Source: Corallococcus interemptor
Lineage (GTDB): Bacteria > Myxococcota > Myxococcia > Myxococcales > Myxococcaceae
Direction: 5' to 3'
DNA: 53,133 bases
Assembly: GCF_003668875.1 (NCBI RefSeq)
Contig: NZ_RAWM01000053.1
Span: 1 to 53,133, forward strand
Shown: positions 16,039-23,852 of the stretch, in pieces
How the letters are laid out: each line of letters begins with the position of its first letter
How positions within the stretch are numbered: position 1 is the first letter of the stretch
Notes under the pieces: model-generated
The model's database searches: none
Told to the model about the DNA's origin: nothing
Seen by the model: the letters and a program-made list of their open reading frames with translations, nothing else
Position numbers and translations under genes: made by a program

Positions 16039-16818
16039 ATGAACGCACTGCTCTCCATCTGGACCTGGCTCGAGGTGGCCCTCGTCGCCCTGGTGGGCTT
16101 CTTCGTCCAGCTCTTCCTGCTCGCCGTCACGTTCCTGTTCGACAAGCGCCGCTACGTGGTGGGCCGCTGCTTCCGCCTGGTGGGCGTCACCGCCGCGAAG
16201 CTCACGCCCTACTGGCGCTTCGGCGTGCACGGGAACGTGCCGGACCGCGTGGCGCCCAACACCGTGGTGGTGAGCAACCACGAGTCCAACGCGGATCCGT
16301 TCCTCATCTCCCACCTGCCGTGGGAGATGAAGTGGCTGGGCAAGAAGAGCCTCTTCAAGGTGCCCGTGGTGGGCTGGATGATGGGCATCGCCGGGGACAT
16401 CCCGGTGGAGCGCGGCGACCGCGACTCGGCCACCGGCGCCATGGCGCGCTGCAAGCAGTGGATGCAGAAGGGGATGCCGGTGATGATCTTCCCGGAGGGC
16501 ACGCGCTCCAAGACGGAGGAGCTCCTGCCCTTCAAGGACGGCGCCTTCCGGCTCGCCATTGAAATGCAGGCGGACGTGCTGCCCCTGGCGGTGAGCGGCA
16601 CGCGGCTGGCGCTGCCCAAGCACTCGTGGCGCTTCGCCACGTCGCGCGGGCTGGTGACGGTGGGCACGCCCATCTCCACGAAGGGGATGACGCTGGACGA
16701 CGTGGAGTCGCTCAAGAACCAGGCGCGCGCCCAGATTGAAGCCCTGCGCGCGTCGCTCAAGCCGCTGACGGGGAGCGCGGCCCCCGTGCCGGCGGCGGAC
16801 GCCAACGCCGCCCGCTGA
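16039..16818 (+). CDS. 1-acyl-sn-glycerol-3-phosphate acyltransferase (PlsC-like)
   Basis: A 259-residue membrane acyltransferase of phospholipid synthesis, converting lysophosphatidate to phosphatidate. An N-terminal hydrophobic segment (LVALVGFFVQLFLLAVTFLF) anchors it to the inner membrane. The catalytic NHESNAD (His81-X4-Asp86) and the acyl-acceptor motif FPEGTRSK near 152 are both present, as is VPVVGWMMGIAGDIPVERGDRDS between them. The C-terminus is Ala-rich and probably flexible. ATG 16039 is used. Paralogues with other acceptor preferences are common in myxobacteria, so the acceptor is not certain. Confidence 0.9.
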   Translation: MNALLSIWTWLEVALVALVGFFVQLFLLAVTFLFDKRRYVVGRCFRLVGVTAAKLTPYWRFGVHGNVPDRVAPNTVVVSNHESNADPFLISHLPWEMKWLGKKSLFKVPVVGWMMGIAGDIPVERGDRDSATGAMARCKQWMQKGMPVMIFPEGTRSKTEELLPFKDGAFRLAIEMQADVLPLAVSGTRLALPKHSWRFATSRGLVTVGTPISTKGMTLDDVESLKNQARAQIEALRASLKPLTGSAAPVPAADANAAR

Positions 16819-16960
16819 GAGACCGGCGGGCCGGGCATCCGTCGTCCATCCACACCGCTTCCCAGATTGTTCTTCCCCCCAGGGTTGTCTGGACTATGGA
16901 GTCCCCAGGTCCGGTCTCCATGGACAGCTCGGCGCGAGGCGCCCGGGAAGGAAGCGTGTG

Positions 16961-18529
16961 ATGACGCTGGGCGGTCCACGTGAAGAGCAGCGGGTGTCCA
17001 CGGGCATTCCCGGCCTGGACACCGTGCTGTGCGGCGGCCTGCGCAAGGGCCGCATGTACATGGTCCTGGGCCTGCCGGGAGCGGGCAAGACCATCCTGGC
17101 CAACCAGATCTGCTTCCATCAGGCGGCCCAGGGCCAGCGCGTCCTCTACCTCACGCTCCTCGCCGAGTCGCACACGGAGCTGGTGAGCAACCTCCAGACG
17201 CTGTCGTTCTTCGACCCGGCCTGCGTGCCGGGGAAGATCAGCTACCTGAGCGCCTTCACCATCCTGGAGCAGGGCGGGCTGGACGCGCTCGCGGAGCTGG
17301 TGCGCAAGGAGATCAGGGCGCACAAGGCCTCGCTGCTGGTGCTGGACGGCCTGCTGGCGGCGGAGGAGCTGGCCCCGTCGCGGCAGGCGCTCAAGAAGTT
17401 CATCCACGGCCTCCAGGTCGTGACGAGCCTCATCGGCTGCACCACGGTCGTGCTCACCACCGGCGGCGAAAAAGGTCTGCGCGCCGAGCACACCATGGTG
17501 GACGGCCTCATCCTGCTCCAGCAGCGCACCTTCGGCGTGCGCACCCTGCGCGAGCTGAGCGTGCGCAAGTTCCGCGGCAGCGCGTACAAGCTGGGCCAGC
17601 ACGGCTTTGAAATCACCGGCGACGGGCTCACCGTCTACCCCCGCCTGGAGTCCATGGTGGACGGCAACCTGGTGCCCGGGGCGGGGACGCGCGAGCGCGA
17701 CGCCTTCGGCGTGGCCGGCCTGGACGCAATGCTCAAGGGCGGCGTGCCGGCGGGCTCCACCACCATCCTCCTGGGGCCTCCGGGCAGCGGCAAGACGCTG
17801 CTGGGCCTGAGCTTCCTGGCGGAGGGCGCGCGCCAGGGGGAGCGCAGCCACTACTTCGCCTTCTACGACGCGCCGGAGCGGATGCTCGCGCAGGCGGCGG
17901 GCGTGGGCCTGCACCTGCAGCCCCTGATGGAGCGCGGGGACCTGGAGGTGAGCTTCCGGCCTCCCACGGAGAACATCCTCGACAAGCTGGGCACGGAGCT
18001 GCTGACGCTCGTGCGCAGCGGGCGGGTGCGGCGCATCTTCCTGGATGGCTACGAGGCCTTGCTCCGCGCCTCCACGCGCCGTGTGCGGGTGGCCCGCTTC
18101 CTGGCGGCGCTCGTCAACGAGTGCCGGGTGCGCGAGGTGACGCTCCTCTACACGGCGGAGGCCACCGCCGCGTTCGGGCCGGAGGTGCGGTTCCCGCTCA
18201 AGGGCATCTCCATGGTGGCGGAGAACATCCTGTTCCTGCGCATGGTGGAGCTGCACTCCGGGCTGCGCCGCGTCATCGCGGTGCTCAAGGTGCGCAACAG
18301 CGCCTACGATTCCGCCCTGCGTGAGCTGGAGATCACGGGCAGGGGACTCAAGGTGGGCCAGCCCTTCGAGGAAGGGCAGATGTTGATGACGGGGCTCGCG
18401 CGCACGCGGACCCCGGAGCCGACCCCGGTGCCAAAGCCCCGCCGCAAGCCGCGCGCGGGCACCACGTCCTCCGCCAGGGCGACTCCGTCGAAGCCGCGCC
18501 GCAACGTCCGCAAGCGCCGGGGCAACTGA
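16961..18529 (+). CDS. KaiC-like double-RecA-domain ATPase
   Basis: About 522 residues with two tandem KaiC/RadA-type domains. CI has Walker A GLPGAGKT near 37 and Walker B LLVLDGLLAAEE near 128. CII has Walker A GPPGSGKT near 271 and Walker B IFLDGYEALLR near 360. The basic tail (RRKPRAGTTSSARATPSKPRRN) is unlike cyanobacterial KaiC. The catalytic Glu-Glu pair of canonical KaiC is altered: Ala-Glu-Ser in CI (TLLAES) and Tyr-Asp-Ala in CII (FAFYDAPER). KaiC-like proteins outside cyanobacteria act in signalling, not usually as clocks, and no kaiA or kaiB is near. GTG 16958 is an alternative start; AAGGAAG lies 6 nt before ATG 16961. Confidence 0.87.
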   Translation: MTLGGPREEQRVSTGIPGLDTVLCGGLRKGRMYMVLGLPGAGKTILANQICFHQAAQGQRVLYLTLLAESHTELVSNLQTLSFFDPACVPGKISYLSAFTILEQGGLDALAELVRKEIRAHKASLLVLDGLLAAEELAPSRQALKKFIHGLQVVTSLIGCTTVVLTTGGEKGLRAEHTMVDGLILLQQRTFGVRTLRELSVRKFRGSAYKLGQHGFEITGDGLTVYPRLESMVDGNLVPGAGTRERDAFGVAGLDAMLKGGVPAGSTTILLGPPGSGKTLLGLSFLAEGARQGERSHYFAFYDAPERMLAQAAGVGLHLQPLMERGDLEVSFRPPTENILDKLGTELLTLVRSGRVRRIFLDGYEALLRASTRRVRVARFLAALVNECRVREVTLLYTAEATAAFGPEVRFPLKGISMVAENILFLRMVELHSGLRRVIAVLKVRNSAYDSALRELEITGRGLKVGQPFEEGQMLMTGLARTRTPEPTPVPKPRRKPRAGTTSSARATPSKPRRNVRKRRGN

Positions 18530-18531
18530 CC

Positions 18532-18900
18532 ATGGGGCCCGTCCTCATCGTCGACGACGAGTTCGGCATCGTGGAGGCCGTCCGCGATCTCTTGTCCGAC
18601 GAAGGCTACCGCACGGCCATCGCGCTCAACGGCCGCGAGGCCCTGGAGCGGATGCGTCAGGAGCGCCCGGCGTTGGTGCTGCTCGACTACATGATGCCGG
18701 TGCTCAACGGGCCGGGCGTGCTGGAGTCCATGCACCAGGACCCGGCCCTGAAGGACGTCCCGGTGGTGATGATGAGCGCCAGCCCGCCGGAGTTCTGGCA
18801 GCACCTGGCCGTCGCGGGCTTCCTGCCCAAGCCCTTCGACATCGATCAGCTGATCGCCATCGTCCGGCGCATGGTCGGCCCGCCGCCGCGGACGCACTGA
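18532..18900 (+). CDS. single-domain response regulator (receiver only)
   Basis: A 122-residue receiver domain with no output domain. Asp8 and Asp9 form the acidic pocket, Asp52 in LLDYMMP is the phospho-acceptor, Ser82 is the switch residue and Lys100 precedes Pro in LPKPF. The start lies 2 nt after the stop of the KaiC-like gene, so the two are surely co-transcribed and likely act together. Receiver-only proteins pass phosphate or bind partners; a link between KaiC-like ATP turnover and a histidine kinase is inferred. Confidence 0.9.
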   Translation: MGPVLIVDDEFGIVEAVRDLLSDEGYRTAIALNGREALERMRQERPALVLLDYMMPVLNGPGVLESMHQDPALKDVPVVMMSASPPEFWQHLAVAGFLPKPFDIDQLIAIVRRMVGPPPRTH

Positions 18901-19065
18901 AGCAGCTCCAGCCCTTTCCTGCGTCGAGGTGAGGCCCCGCGCATCCTGGCGCGGTGTGGCCCCCTGACGCCCGCGCTCCATCCGACCCATACACGGCGCA
19001 CTGCATCAACAACTTGACCGCACGGCGTGTGTTCCCGGCTGCTTGCAAATGGGTAAAAGGGGCTG

Positions 19066-19090
19066 GTATTTCTTCGTCAATCGAACGAAC
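19066..19090. promoter_or_regulatory. candidate operator, copy 1 (GTATTTCTTCG-N6-GAACGAA)
   Basis: The element reads GTATTTCTTCG, six variable bases, then GAACGAAC. The same 11+7 bases with the same spacing recur at 19232-19255. Copy 1 overlaps a plausible -10 hexamer, as a repressor site would. The sequence is weakly two-fold symmetric (TTC.. against ..GAA), in keeping with a dimeric repressor such as the ROK protein encoded 1 kb downstream. Binding is inference. Confidence 0.5.
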
Positions 19091-19231
19091 TCGCATGTTC
19101 GCGATGGGCGGGGACGCGGGACGGCTTCTGCCACCAGGAGCCCGGGTGACGAGAGAGCGCGGATTCTCCTCTGGCATATGTCGGCGTGGGTAACGCGACG
19201 CAGCATGCGGGCGGCGGCTTTCAGCAGGTTC

Positions 19232-19255
19232 GTATTTCTTCGCCGTAAGAACGAA
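19232..19255. promoter_or_regulatory. candidate operator, copy 2 (GTATTTCTTCG-N6-GAACGAA)
   Basis: Second copy, 166 bp after the first and ending 33 nt before the first gene of the locus. The flanks differ from copy 1, while 18 specified bases are identical, which argues for selection on the motif rather than a simple duplicated block. Paired sites at this distance could support looping by a multimeric ROK repressor. Confidence 0.5.
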
Positions 19256-19287
19256 GTCATCCCAGCAAGACAACCCGGAGGGGATTC

Positions 19288-20076
19288 ATGCTTCGCAACA
19301 AGCGTTTCGCGTGGATGTTGGCGGCCGTTGGCGTTCTGGCGACATCGGGGCTCGTGGGCGCCTGTGATCCCGAGGACGAGCCGCAGACCCCCAGCACCCA
19401 GAACGACGCCGGCACCAAGACGGACGCGGGCACCAACACCGACGCGGGCACCAACACCGACGCGGGCACCAACACCGACGCGGGCACCAACACCGACGCC
19501 GGGACGACCACGGACGCCGGGACGACCACGGACGCGGGCACGGAGACGGACGCCGGCACCACCACCGATGCTGGCACCCAGGCGACGCTGCCCCTGGCCG
19601 TGGACGGCACCTGGGCGCCCAGCGGCTACATGGGATCGGGCGGAGGCAATCAGGGCGGTCTGGTGGACGAGCCCGTCTGCCACACGCCCCGCCCGGGCGC
19701 GGGCCTGGGCACCTGCCACAAGTTCACGGCCACCCAGAAGAACGATGCGTGGGCCGGTGTCTTCTGGCAGTTCCCGGAGGGCGCCTGGGAGGATGACCCG
19801 CGCCCGGGCTTCCAGGTGCCGGATGGCGCGAACGCCGTGACCTTCTACGCTTGGAGCGAGACCGGCGGAGAGGTCGTGAACTTCTTCGCGGGTTACGAAG
19901 GCAAGGACGGGTGGACGAAGAAGATCGAGGTCACGCTGACCACCGAGCCCAAGCAGTACACGCTGGACATCAGCAAGATCCGCTACAGCACGGTCGGCGG
20001 GGGCTTCGGCTGGTCGGCGGGCGGGCTGGACGTCAAGCCGCTTGTCCTCTTCATTGACGACATCCAGTGGAAGTAA
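19288..20076 (+). CDS. lipoprotein with DAGT linker and carbohydrate-binding-like domain
   Basis: A 262-residue lipoprotein. Signal and lipobox GLVGAC put the lipid Cys at 26. A TNTDAG repeat linker covers about 38-95, and a C-terminal beta-rich domain of about 165 residues follows (GVFWQFPEGAWEDDPRPGFQVPDGANAVTFYAWSETGG in pieces, then FFAGYEGKDGWTKKIEVTL, then LFIDDIQWK). The pattern, with a final strand LFIDDIQW, is like galactose-binding-fold domains of surface glycan-binding proteins. The lipoprotein at 32724-33398 ends the same way (LLLDNLYF). Proposed role: first gene of the beta-glucan locus and surface capture of polysaccharide. Family not named with certainty. Confidence 0.7.
   Translation: MLRNKRFAWMLAAVGVLATSGLVGACDPEDEPQTPSTQNDAGTKTDAGTNTDAGTNTDAGTNTDAGTNTDAGTTTDAGTTTDAGTETDAGTTTDAGTQATLPLAVDGTWAPSGYMGSGGGNQGGLVDEPVCHTPRPGAGLGTCHKFTATQKNDAWAGVFWQFPEGAWEDDPRPGFQVPDGANAVTFYAWSETGGEVVNFFAGYEGKDGWTKKIEVTLTTEPKQYTLDISKIRYSTVGGGFGWSAGGLDVKPLVLFIDDIQWK
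19423..19494 (+). repeat. 18-bp tandem repeat (four perfect copies) in the DAGT linker
   Basis: Unit GACGCGGGCACCAACACC is present four times without mismatch (19423-19440, 19441-19458, 19459-19476, 19477-19494), encoding DAGTNT. Degenerate units continue to about 19580. It is the same type of linker as in the lipoprotein at 13392 but built from a different unit. Confidence 0.9.
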
Positions 20077-20123
20077 CCCCCACCTGAGCGCCCGGTGCGC
20101 CAAACCAGGAACGTGAGCGGACG

Positions 20124-21350
20124 ATGAGAGCGGGAACGGCGGTGTTGACGGTCGACGCGGCGGGCATGCGGGCCCAGAACAGCGGGCTGCTGCTGAACAT
20201 GATCTGGCGCGAGCGTCAGATCTCCCGGGCGGAGATTGCCCGGCGCACGGAGCTCAGCCCGTCCACCGTCTCCGCCATCGTCGCGGACCTGGAGCAGGCG
20301 GGCCTGGTGCGCAGCATTGGCGCCGGGGTCTCCCGTGGAGGCCGCCGTCCCACGCTCATCGGCTTCTGCGATGAAGCGTTCAGCCTGGTGGGCGTCGAAC
20401 TGGGCGCCTCCCACGTCACCGTCGTCCTCACGGACCTCCGTGGCCGCGTGCGCACGCAGAGCAAGGCGAGCCACGCGGTGCGCGGCGATCCGGAAGGGTC
20501 GCTGCAGAAGGCGAAGGAGCTGATCCAGGAGTGCCTGGAAGCCGAGCGCGTCCCGCGCCGCTCCGTCGTCGGCATGGGGGTGGCCGTGCCCAGCCCCGTG
20601 CACCCGGCGGCGCCCGGCAAGATGTCCCCGCTCATCCTCCCCGCGTGGAAGCACGTGGACGTGAAGGACTGGTTCCAGACCACCTTCGACATGCCGGTGT
20701 TCGTGGACAACGACGCGAACCTCGGCGCGCTGTCGGAGTGCTTCTGGGGCGCGGGCTCCGGCGGCGAGGACCTCACGTACATCAAGCTGGCCACCGGTAT
20801 CGGCGCCGGTCACATCATCCACGGCGACGTGTACCGGGGCGCCGGCGGAACGGCCGGTGAAATCGGCCACATCCCGGTGGACTCCAACGGGCCGCTCTGC
20901 GTGTGCGGCCTGAGGGGCTGCCTCGTCACGCTCATCGGCTCCACGGCGCTCACGGAGCGCGCGCGCGAGCTCATGGGCACCCGCGGCCGCAAGGGCCCCA
21001 CCGTGCGCGACCTGGTGGAGGGCGCCCGCACGGGCGACGCCGCCGCGAAGCAGATCATCGACGGCATGGGCGCCTACCTGGGCATCGCCGTGGGCGGCCT
21101 GCTCAACCTGTTGAACCCCGCCATCGTCGTGCTCGGCGGAGAGATTTCGTCCGTGGGCGAGATGCTGCTCGACCCCTTGCGCGCGTCCGTGCGCCAGCGC
21201 GCCCTGTCCGTCTCCATGGCGGAGACGCGCATCGTCACGTCCACGCTGGGCGAGCGGGCCATCGCCGTGGGCGCGGCCACCCTGGTGCTCCAGGCGGCGC
21301 TGCGCGACCGCTCCCTCTTTCCCACGCAGACCGTCGGGAGAACCGCATGA
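20124..21350 (+). CDS. ROK-family transcriptional regulator
   Basis: A 408-residue regulator. An N-terminal winged helix-turn-helix (SRAEIARRTELSPSTVSAIVADLEQAGLV, about 32-62) is followed by a ROK sugar-binding fold with VDNDANLGALSE near 195 and the zinc motif CVCGLRGC near 256. The usual Glu after that motif is replaced by a hydrophobic residue, so sugar-kinase activity is not expected. ROK repressors such as NagC, Mlc, XylR and Thermotoga BglR release DNA on binding a sugar or sugar phosphate. It is the second gene of the beta-glucan locus and overlaps GH16 by 4 nt (ATGA). Likely targets are the two repeats at 19066 and 19232. Confidence 0.9.
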   Translation: MRAGTAVLTVDAAGMRAQNSGLLLNMIWRERQISRAEIARRTELSPSTVSAIVADLEQAGLVRSIGAGVSRGGRRPTLIGFCDEAFSLVGVELGASHVTVVLTDLRGRVRTQSKASHAVRGDPEGSLQKAKELIQECLEAERVPRRSVVGMGVAVPSPVHPAAPGKMSPLILPAWKHVDVKDWFQTTFDMPVFVDNDANLGALSECFWGAGSGGEDLTYIKLATGIGAGHIIHGDVYRGAGGTAGEIGHIPVDSNGPLCVCGLRGCLVTLIGSTALTERARELMGTRGRKGPTVRDLVEGARTGDAAAKQIIDGMGAYLGIAVGGLLNLLNPAIVVLGGEISSVGEMLLDPLRASVRQRALSVSMAETRIVTSTLGERAIAVGAATLVLQAALRDRSLFPTQTVGRTA

Positions 21351-22210
21351 CATCGCGCCGTGGTGTCCTCGCCCTGGCCCTCTCGGGCCTGGGAATGGCT
21401 TCGTGTGATCCGGCAGCAGGTCTGGATAACAAGCAAAACGAGCAACCCAGGCCCGTGACGGAGCAGCCGGGGACGGGCTGGGAGATCGTCTGGCAGGACG
21501 AGTTCGACGGTCCGGCGGGCTCGCTGCCCGCGGCGGAGCGCTGGGTCCCGGACGTGGGCGGGGACGGGTGGGGCAACGGCCAGTACGAATACAACACCGC
21601 GCGGGCGGAGAACGCGCAGCTGGACGGTGAAGGCCACCTGGCCATCATCGCGCGCAAGGAGCGCTACGGCGGCAATGACTACACGTCCGCGCGCCTGACG
21701 ACGAAGAACCGCTACAGCAAGGCCTACGGCCGCGTGGAGGCGCGCATCAAGCTGCCCACGGGCCGGGGAATCTGGCCGGCGTTCTGGCTGCTGGGCGCGG
21801 ACGTGGACTCCGTCGGCTGGCCCGCGTGCGGCGAGATCGACATCATGGAGCACAAGGGGCAGATCCCCTCCGTCGTCAGCAGCGCGGTGCACGGGCCGGG
21901 CTACTCCGGGGGCGGGAACATCGGCCGGCAGCACGCCGTCTCCGGGCCGCCGCTCGCCGAGGACTTCCACCTCTACGCGGTGGAGTGGGAGCCGGAGCTG
22001 CTGCGCTTCATCGTCGACGACACGGTCTTCTTCGAGGTCACCCCGAAGAGCCTGCCCGCCGGCCGGAAGTGGGTCTACGACCATCCCCACTTCATCATCC
22101 TGAACGTCGCCGTGGGCGGTTCGTTCGTGGGGCCTCCGGACTCCAAGACGGTGTTCCCGCAGACGATGAAGGTGGACTACGTGCGCGTCTACGAAAGGGC
22201 CGCGCAGTGA
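21347..22210 (+). CDS. secreted GH16 beta-glucanase (laminarinase-like)
   Basis: A 287-residue glycoside hydrolase family 16 enzyme, an endo-acting beta-1,3- or mixed-linkage glucanase. The catalytic motif is GEIDIMEHKG (ExDxxE) near 164-169, preceded by KLPTGRGIWPAFWLLG and followed by FHLYAVEWEPELLRFIVDD, both classic for the bacterial laminarinase branch. The N-terminus MTSRRGVLALALSGLGMASCDP is a lipoprotein signal, possibly Tat type (SRRG), with Cys at about 20. The protein is therefore probably anchored at the cell surface or in the periplasm. Its start overlaps the ROK stop by 4 nt and its stop overlaps the next start (GTGA). Confidence 0.92.
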   Translation: MTSRRGVLALALSGLGMASCDPAAGLDNKQNEQPRPVTEQPGTGWEIVWQDEFDGPAGSLPAAERWVPDVGGDGWGNGQYEYNTARAENAQLDGEGHLAIIARKERYGGNDYTSARLTTKNRYSKAYGRVEARIKLPTGRGIWPAFWLLGADVDSVGWPACGEIDIMEHKGQIPSVVSSAVHGPGYSGGGNIGRQHAVSGPPLAEDFHLYAVEWEPELLRFIVDDTVFFEVTPKSLPAGRKWVYDHPHFIILNVAVGGSFVGPPDSKTVFPQTMKVDYVRVYERAAQ

Positions 22211-23850
22211 GGTTCGCCCGCGCGCTGCTGCCACTGGCGTTGCTGGTGGCGTGCTCGTCCGAGCCGCGCCCCCGGCCGCCGGGCGTGCTGTTCGTCTCCG
22301 TGGAACAGCAGAGCGCGTGGGTGCGCAACTTCAACCCGCTGTTCGCGGGCGCCGGTGCGCGCTGGCCCACCCGGGCCGGTGTGTACGAGTGCATGGAGAT
22401 CTTCAGCTCCGCGCAGGGCAGGTGGGTGCCGTGGCTCGCCACCGGCCATGCGTGGTCGGAGGACCAGCTCACGCTGCGCTTCCACCTGCGCGATGGCGTC
22501 CGCTGGTCCGACGGCAAGCCCTTCACCGCGGACGACGTCGTCTTCACCTTCCACCTGCTCAAGCAGCACGCGGCGCTGGACGCGGGCGGCGTGTGGCGCT
22601 TCCTCACGGACGTGAAGGCGGAAACCCAGGGCACCGTCGCCTTCACCTTCTCGCGCGTGTACCTGCCGGGCTTCAGCGACCTGGCGCACCAGATCATCGT
22701 CCCCCAGCACGTCTGGAAGGACATCGCGGATCCGGTGACGTTCACCAACCCGGAGCCGGTGGCCACCGGGCCCTTCACCCAGGTGACGCTGTTCCGCAAC
22801 CAGGTCTACGAGCTGGGGCGCAATCCGCACTACTGGCAGCCCGGCAAGCCCGCGGTGTCCGCGCTGCGCTTCCTCGCGTTCCCCACCAACGACCAGGCCA
22901 ACATGGCGCTGGTGGAGGGGGAGGTGGACTGGGCGGGCAACTTCGTGCCGGCGGTGGACCGCACCTTCGTGTCGCGCGACCCCGCGCACCACGCGCGCTG
23001 GTTCCCGCTCTACGGCAGCACCGTCTTCCTGTACCCCAACACCACGCGCCCGCCGCTGGACGACGTGCGCGTGCGCAAGGCGCTGAGCATGGCGCTGGAC
23101 CGCGACCGGCTGGTGGAGGTGGCCATGTATGGCTACACCCGCCCCGCGGACGCCACCGCGCTCAACGACGCGTACACCGGCTGGAAGGACGCGGACGTCG
23201 CGAAGGACGCGTGGACGCGCTACGACCTGGACGCGGCCAACAAGCTCCTGGACGAGGCGGGCCTCACGCGCGGCGCGGACGGCCTGCGGCGCCTGAAGGA
23301 CGGGCAGCCCTTCACGATGGACCTGGAGGTCGTGAGCGGGTGGTCGGACTGGGTGCGGGCAGGGCAGGTGGTGGGCCGCGACCTGCGCAAGCTGGGCATC
23401 GGCGTGACGCTCAAGACGTACGAGTTCGGCACCTGGTTCACGCGCCTGCAGAAGGGTGAGTTCCAGCTGGCCATCTCCTGGTCGCTGGACGGGCCCACGC
23501 CGTACAACTTCTACAAGTGGCTCCTGTCGCCGCGCACGGTGCGGCCGGTGGGGGAAGTGGCCGCGGCCAACTGGCACCGCATGGGCGATGCTCAGGCGGA
23601 TGAGCTGCTCATGCGCTTCGAGCGCGCCGGCACGCCGGAGGAGCAGCACGCGCTGATGTCCCAGGTGCAGCGGCGCTTCTCCGCCGTGGCGCCCGCGATT
23701 CCCCTGTTCCCCAACCCGTCCTGGGGCGAGTCCAACTCCTCGCGCTTCACGGGCTTCCCCACCGAGCAGAACCCGTACGCGCGGCTCGCGCCGCACGCGG
23801 AGCCCGACAGCCTGCTGGTGCTGACGGAGCTGTCCCCGAGGGAGCGCTGA
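22207..23850 (+). CDS. ABC transporter substrate-binding lipoprotein, family 5 (Opp/Dpp type)
   Basis: A 547-residue SBP_bac_5 protein. A GTG start overlaps the GH16 stop. The signal MRFARALLPLALLVACSS has a lipobox with Cys at about 16. Family landmarks are LRDGVRWSDGKPFTADDVVFTFHLL, then LDDVRVRKALSMALDRDRLVEVAMYG. The family is named for peptides, but several members bind oligosaccharides (the Thermotoga bgl-type transporters for cello- and laminari-oligosaccharides are the close parallel). Placement between GH16 and GH1 genes argues for a beta-gluco-oligosaccharide here. The ligand itself is inferred, not seen. Confidence 0.88.
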   Translation: MRFARALLPLALLVACSSEPRPRPPGVLFVSVEQQSAWVRNFNPLFAGAGARWPTRAGVYECMEIFSSAQGRWVPWLATGHAWSEDQLTLRFHLRDGVRWSDGKPFTADDVVFTFHLLKQHAALDAGGVWRFLTDVKAETQGTVAFTFSRVYLPGFSDLAHQIIVPQHVWKDIADPVTFTNPEPVATGPFTQVTLFRNQVYELGRNPHYWQPGKPAVSALRFLAFPTNDQANMALVEGEVDWAGNFVPAVDRTFVSRDPAHHARWFPLYGSTVFLYPNTTRPPLDDVRVRKALSMALDRDRLVEVAMYGYTRPADATALNDAYTGWKDADVAKDAWTRYDLDAANKLLDEAGLTRGADGLRRLKDGQPFTMDLEVVSGWSDWVRAGQVVGRDLRKLGIGVTLKTYEFGTWFTRLQKGEFQLAISWSLDGPTPYNFYKWLLSPRTVRPVGEVAAANWHRMGDAQADELLMRFERAGTPEEQHALMSQVQRRFSAVAPAIPLFPNPSWGESNSSRFTGFPTEQNPYARLAPHAEPDSLLVLTELSPRER

Positions 23851-23852
23851 CC

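Larger units (their letters stand above)
18901..19287. other. 387-bp non-coding gap upstream of the beta-glucan locus
   Basis: No convincing gene. It holds two copies of GTATTTCTTCG-N6-GAACGAA (annotated separately) and AT-richer patches unlike the surroundings, such as TTGCAAATGGGTAAAA at 19043-19058. TTGCAA (19043-19048) and TATTTC (19067-19072) are 18 nt apart and could be a sigma70-like promoter whose -10 region lies inside the first repeat. Short open frames here have poor codon use and are not supported. Confidence 0.6.
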
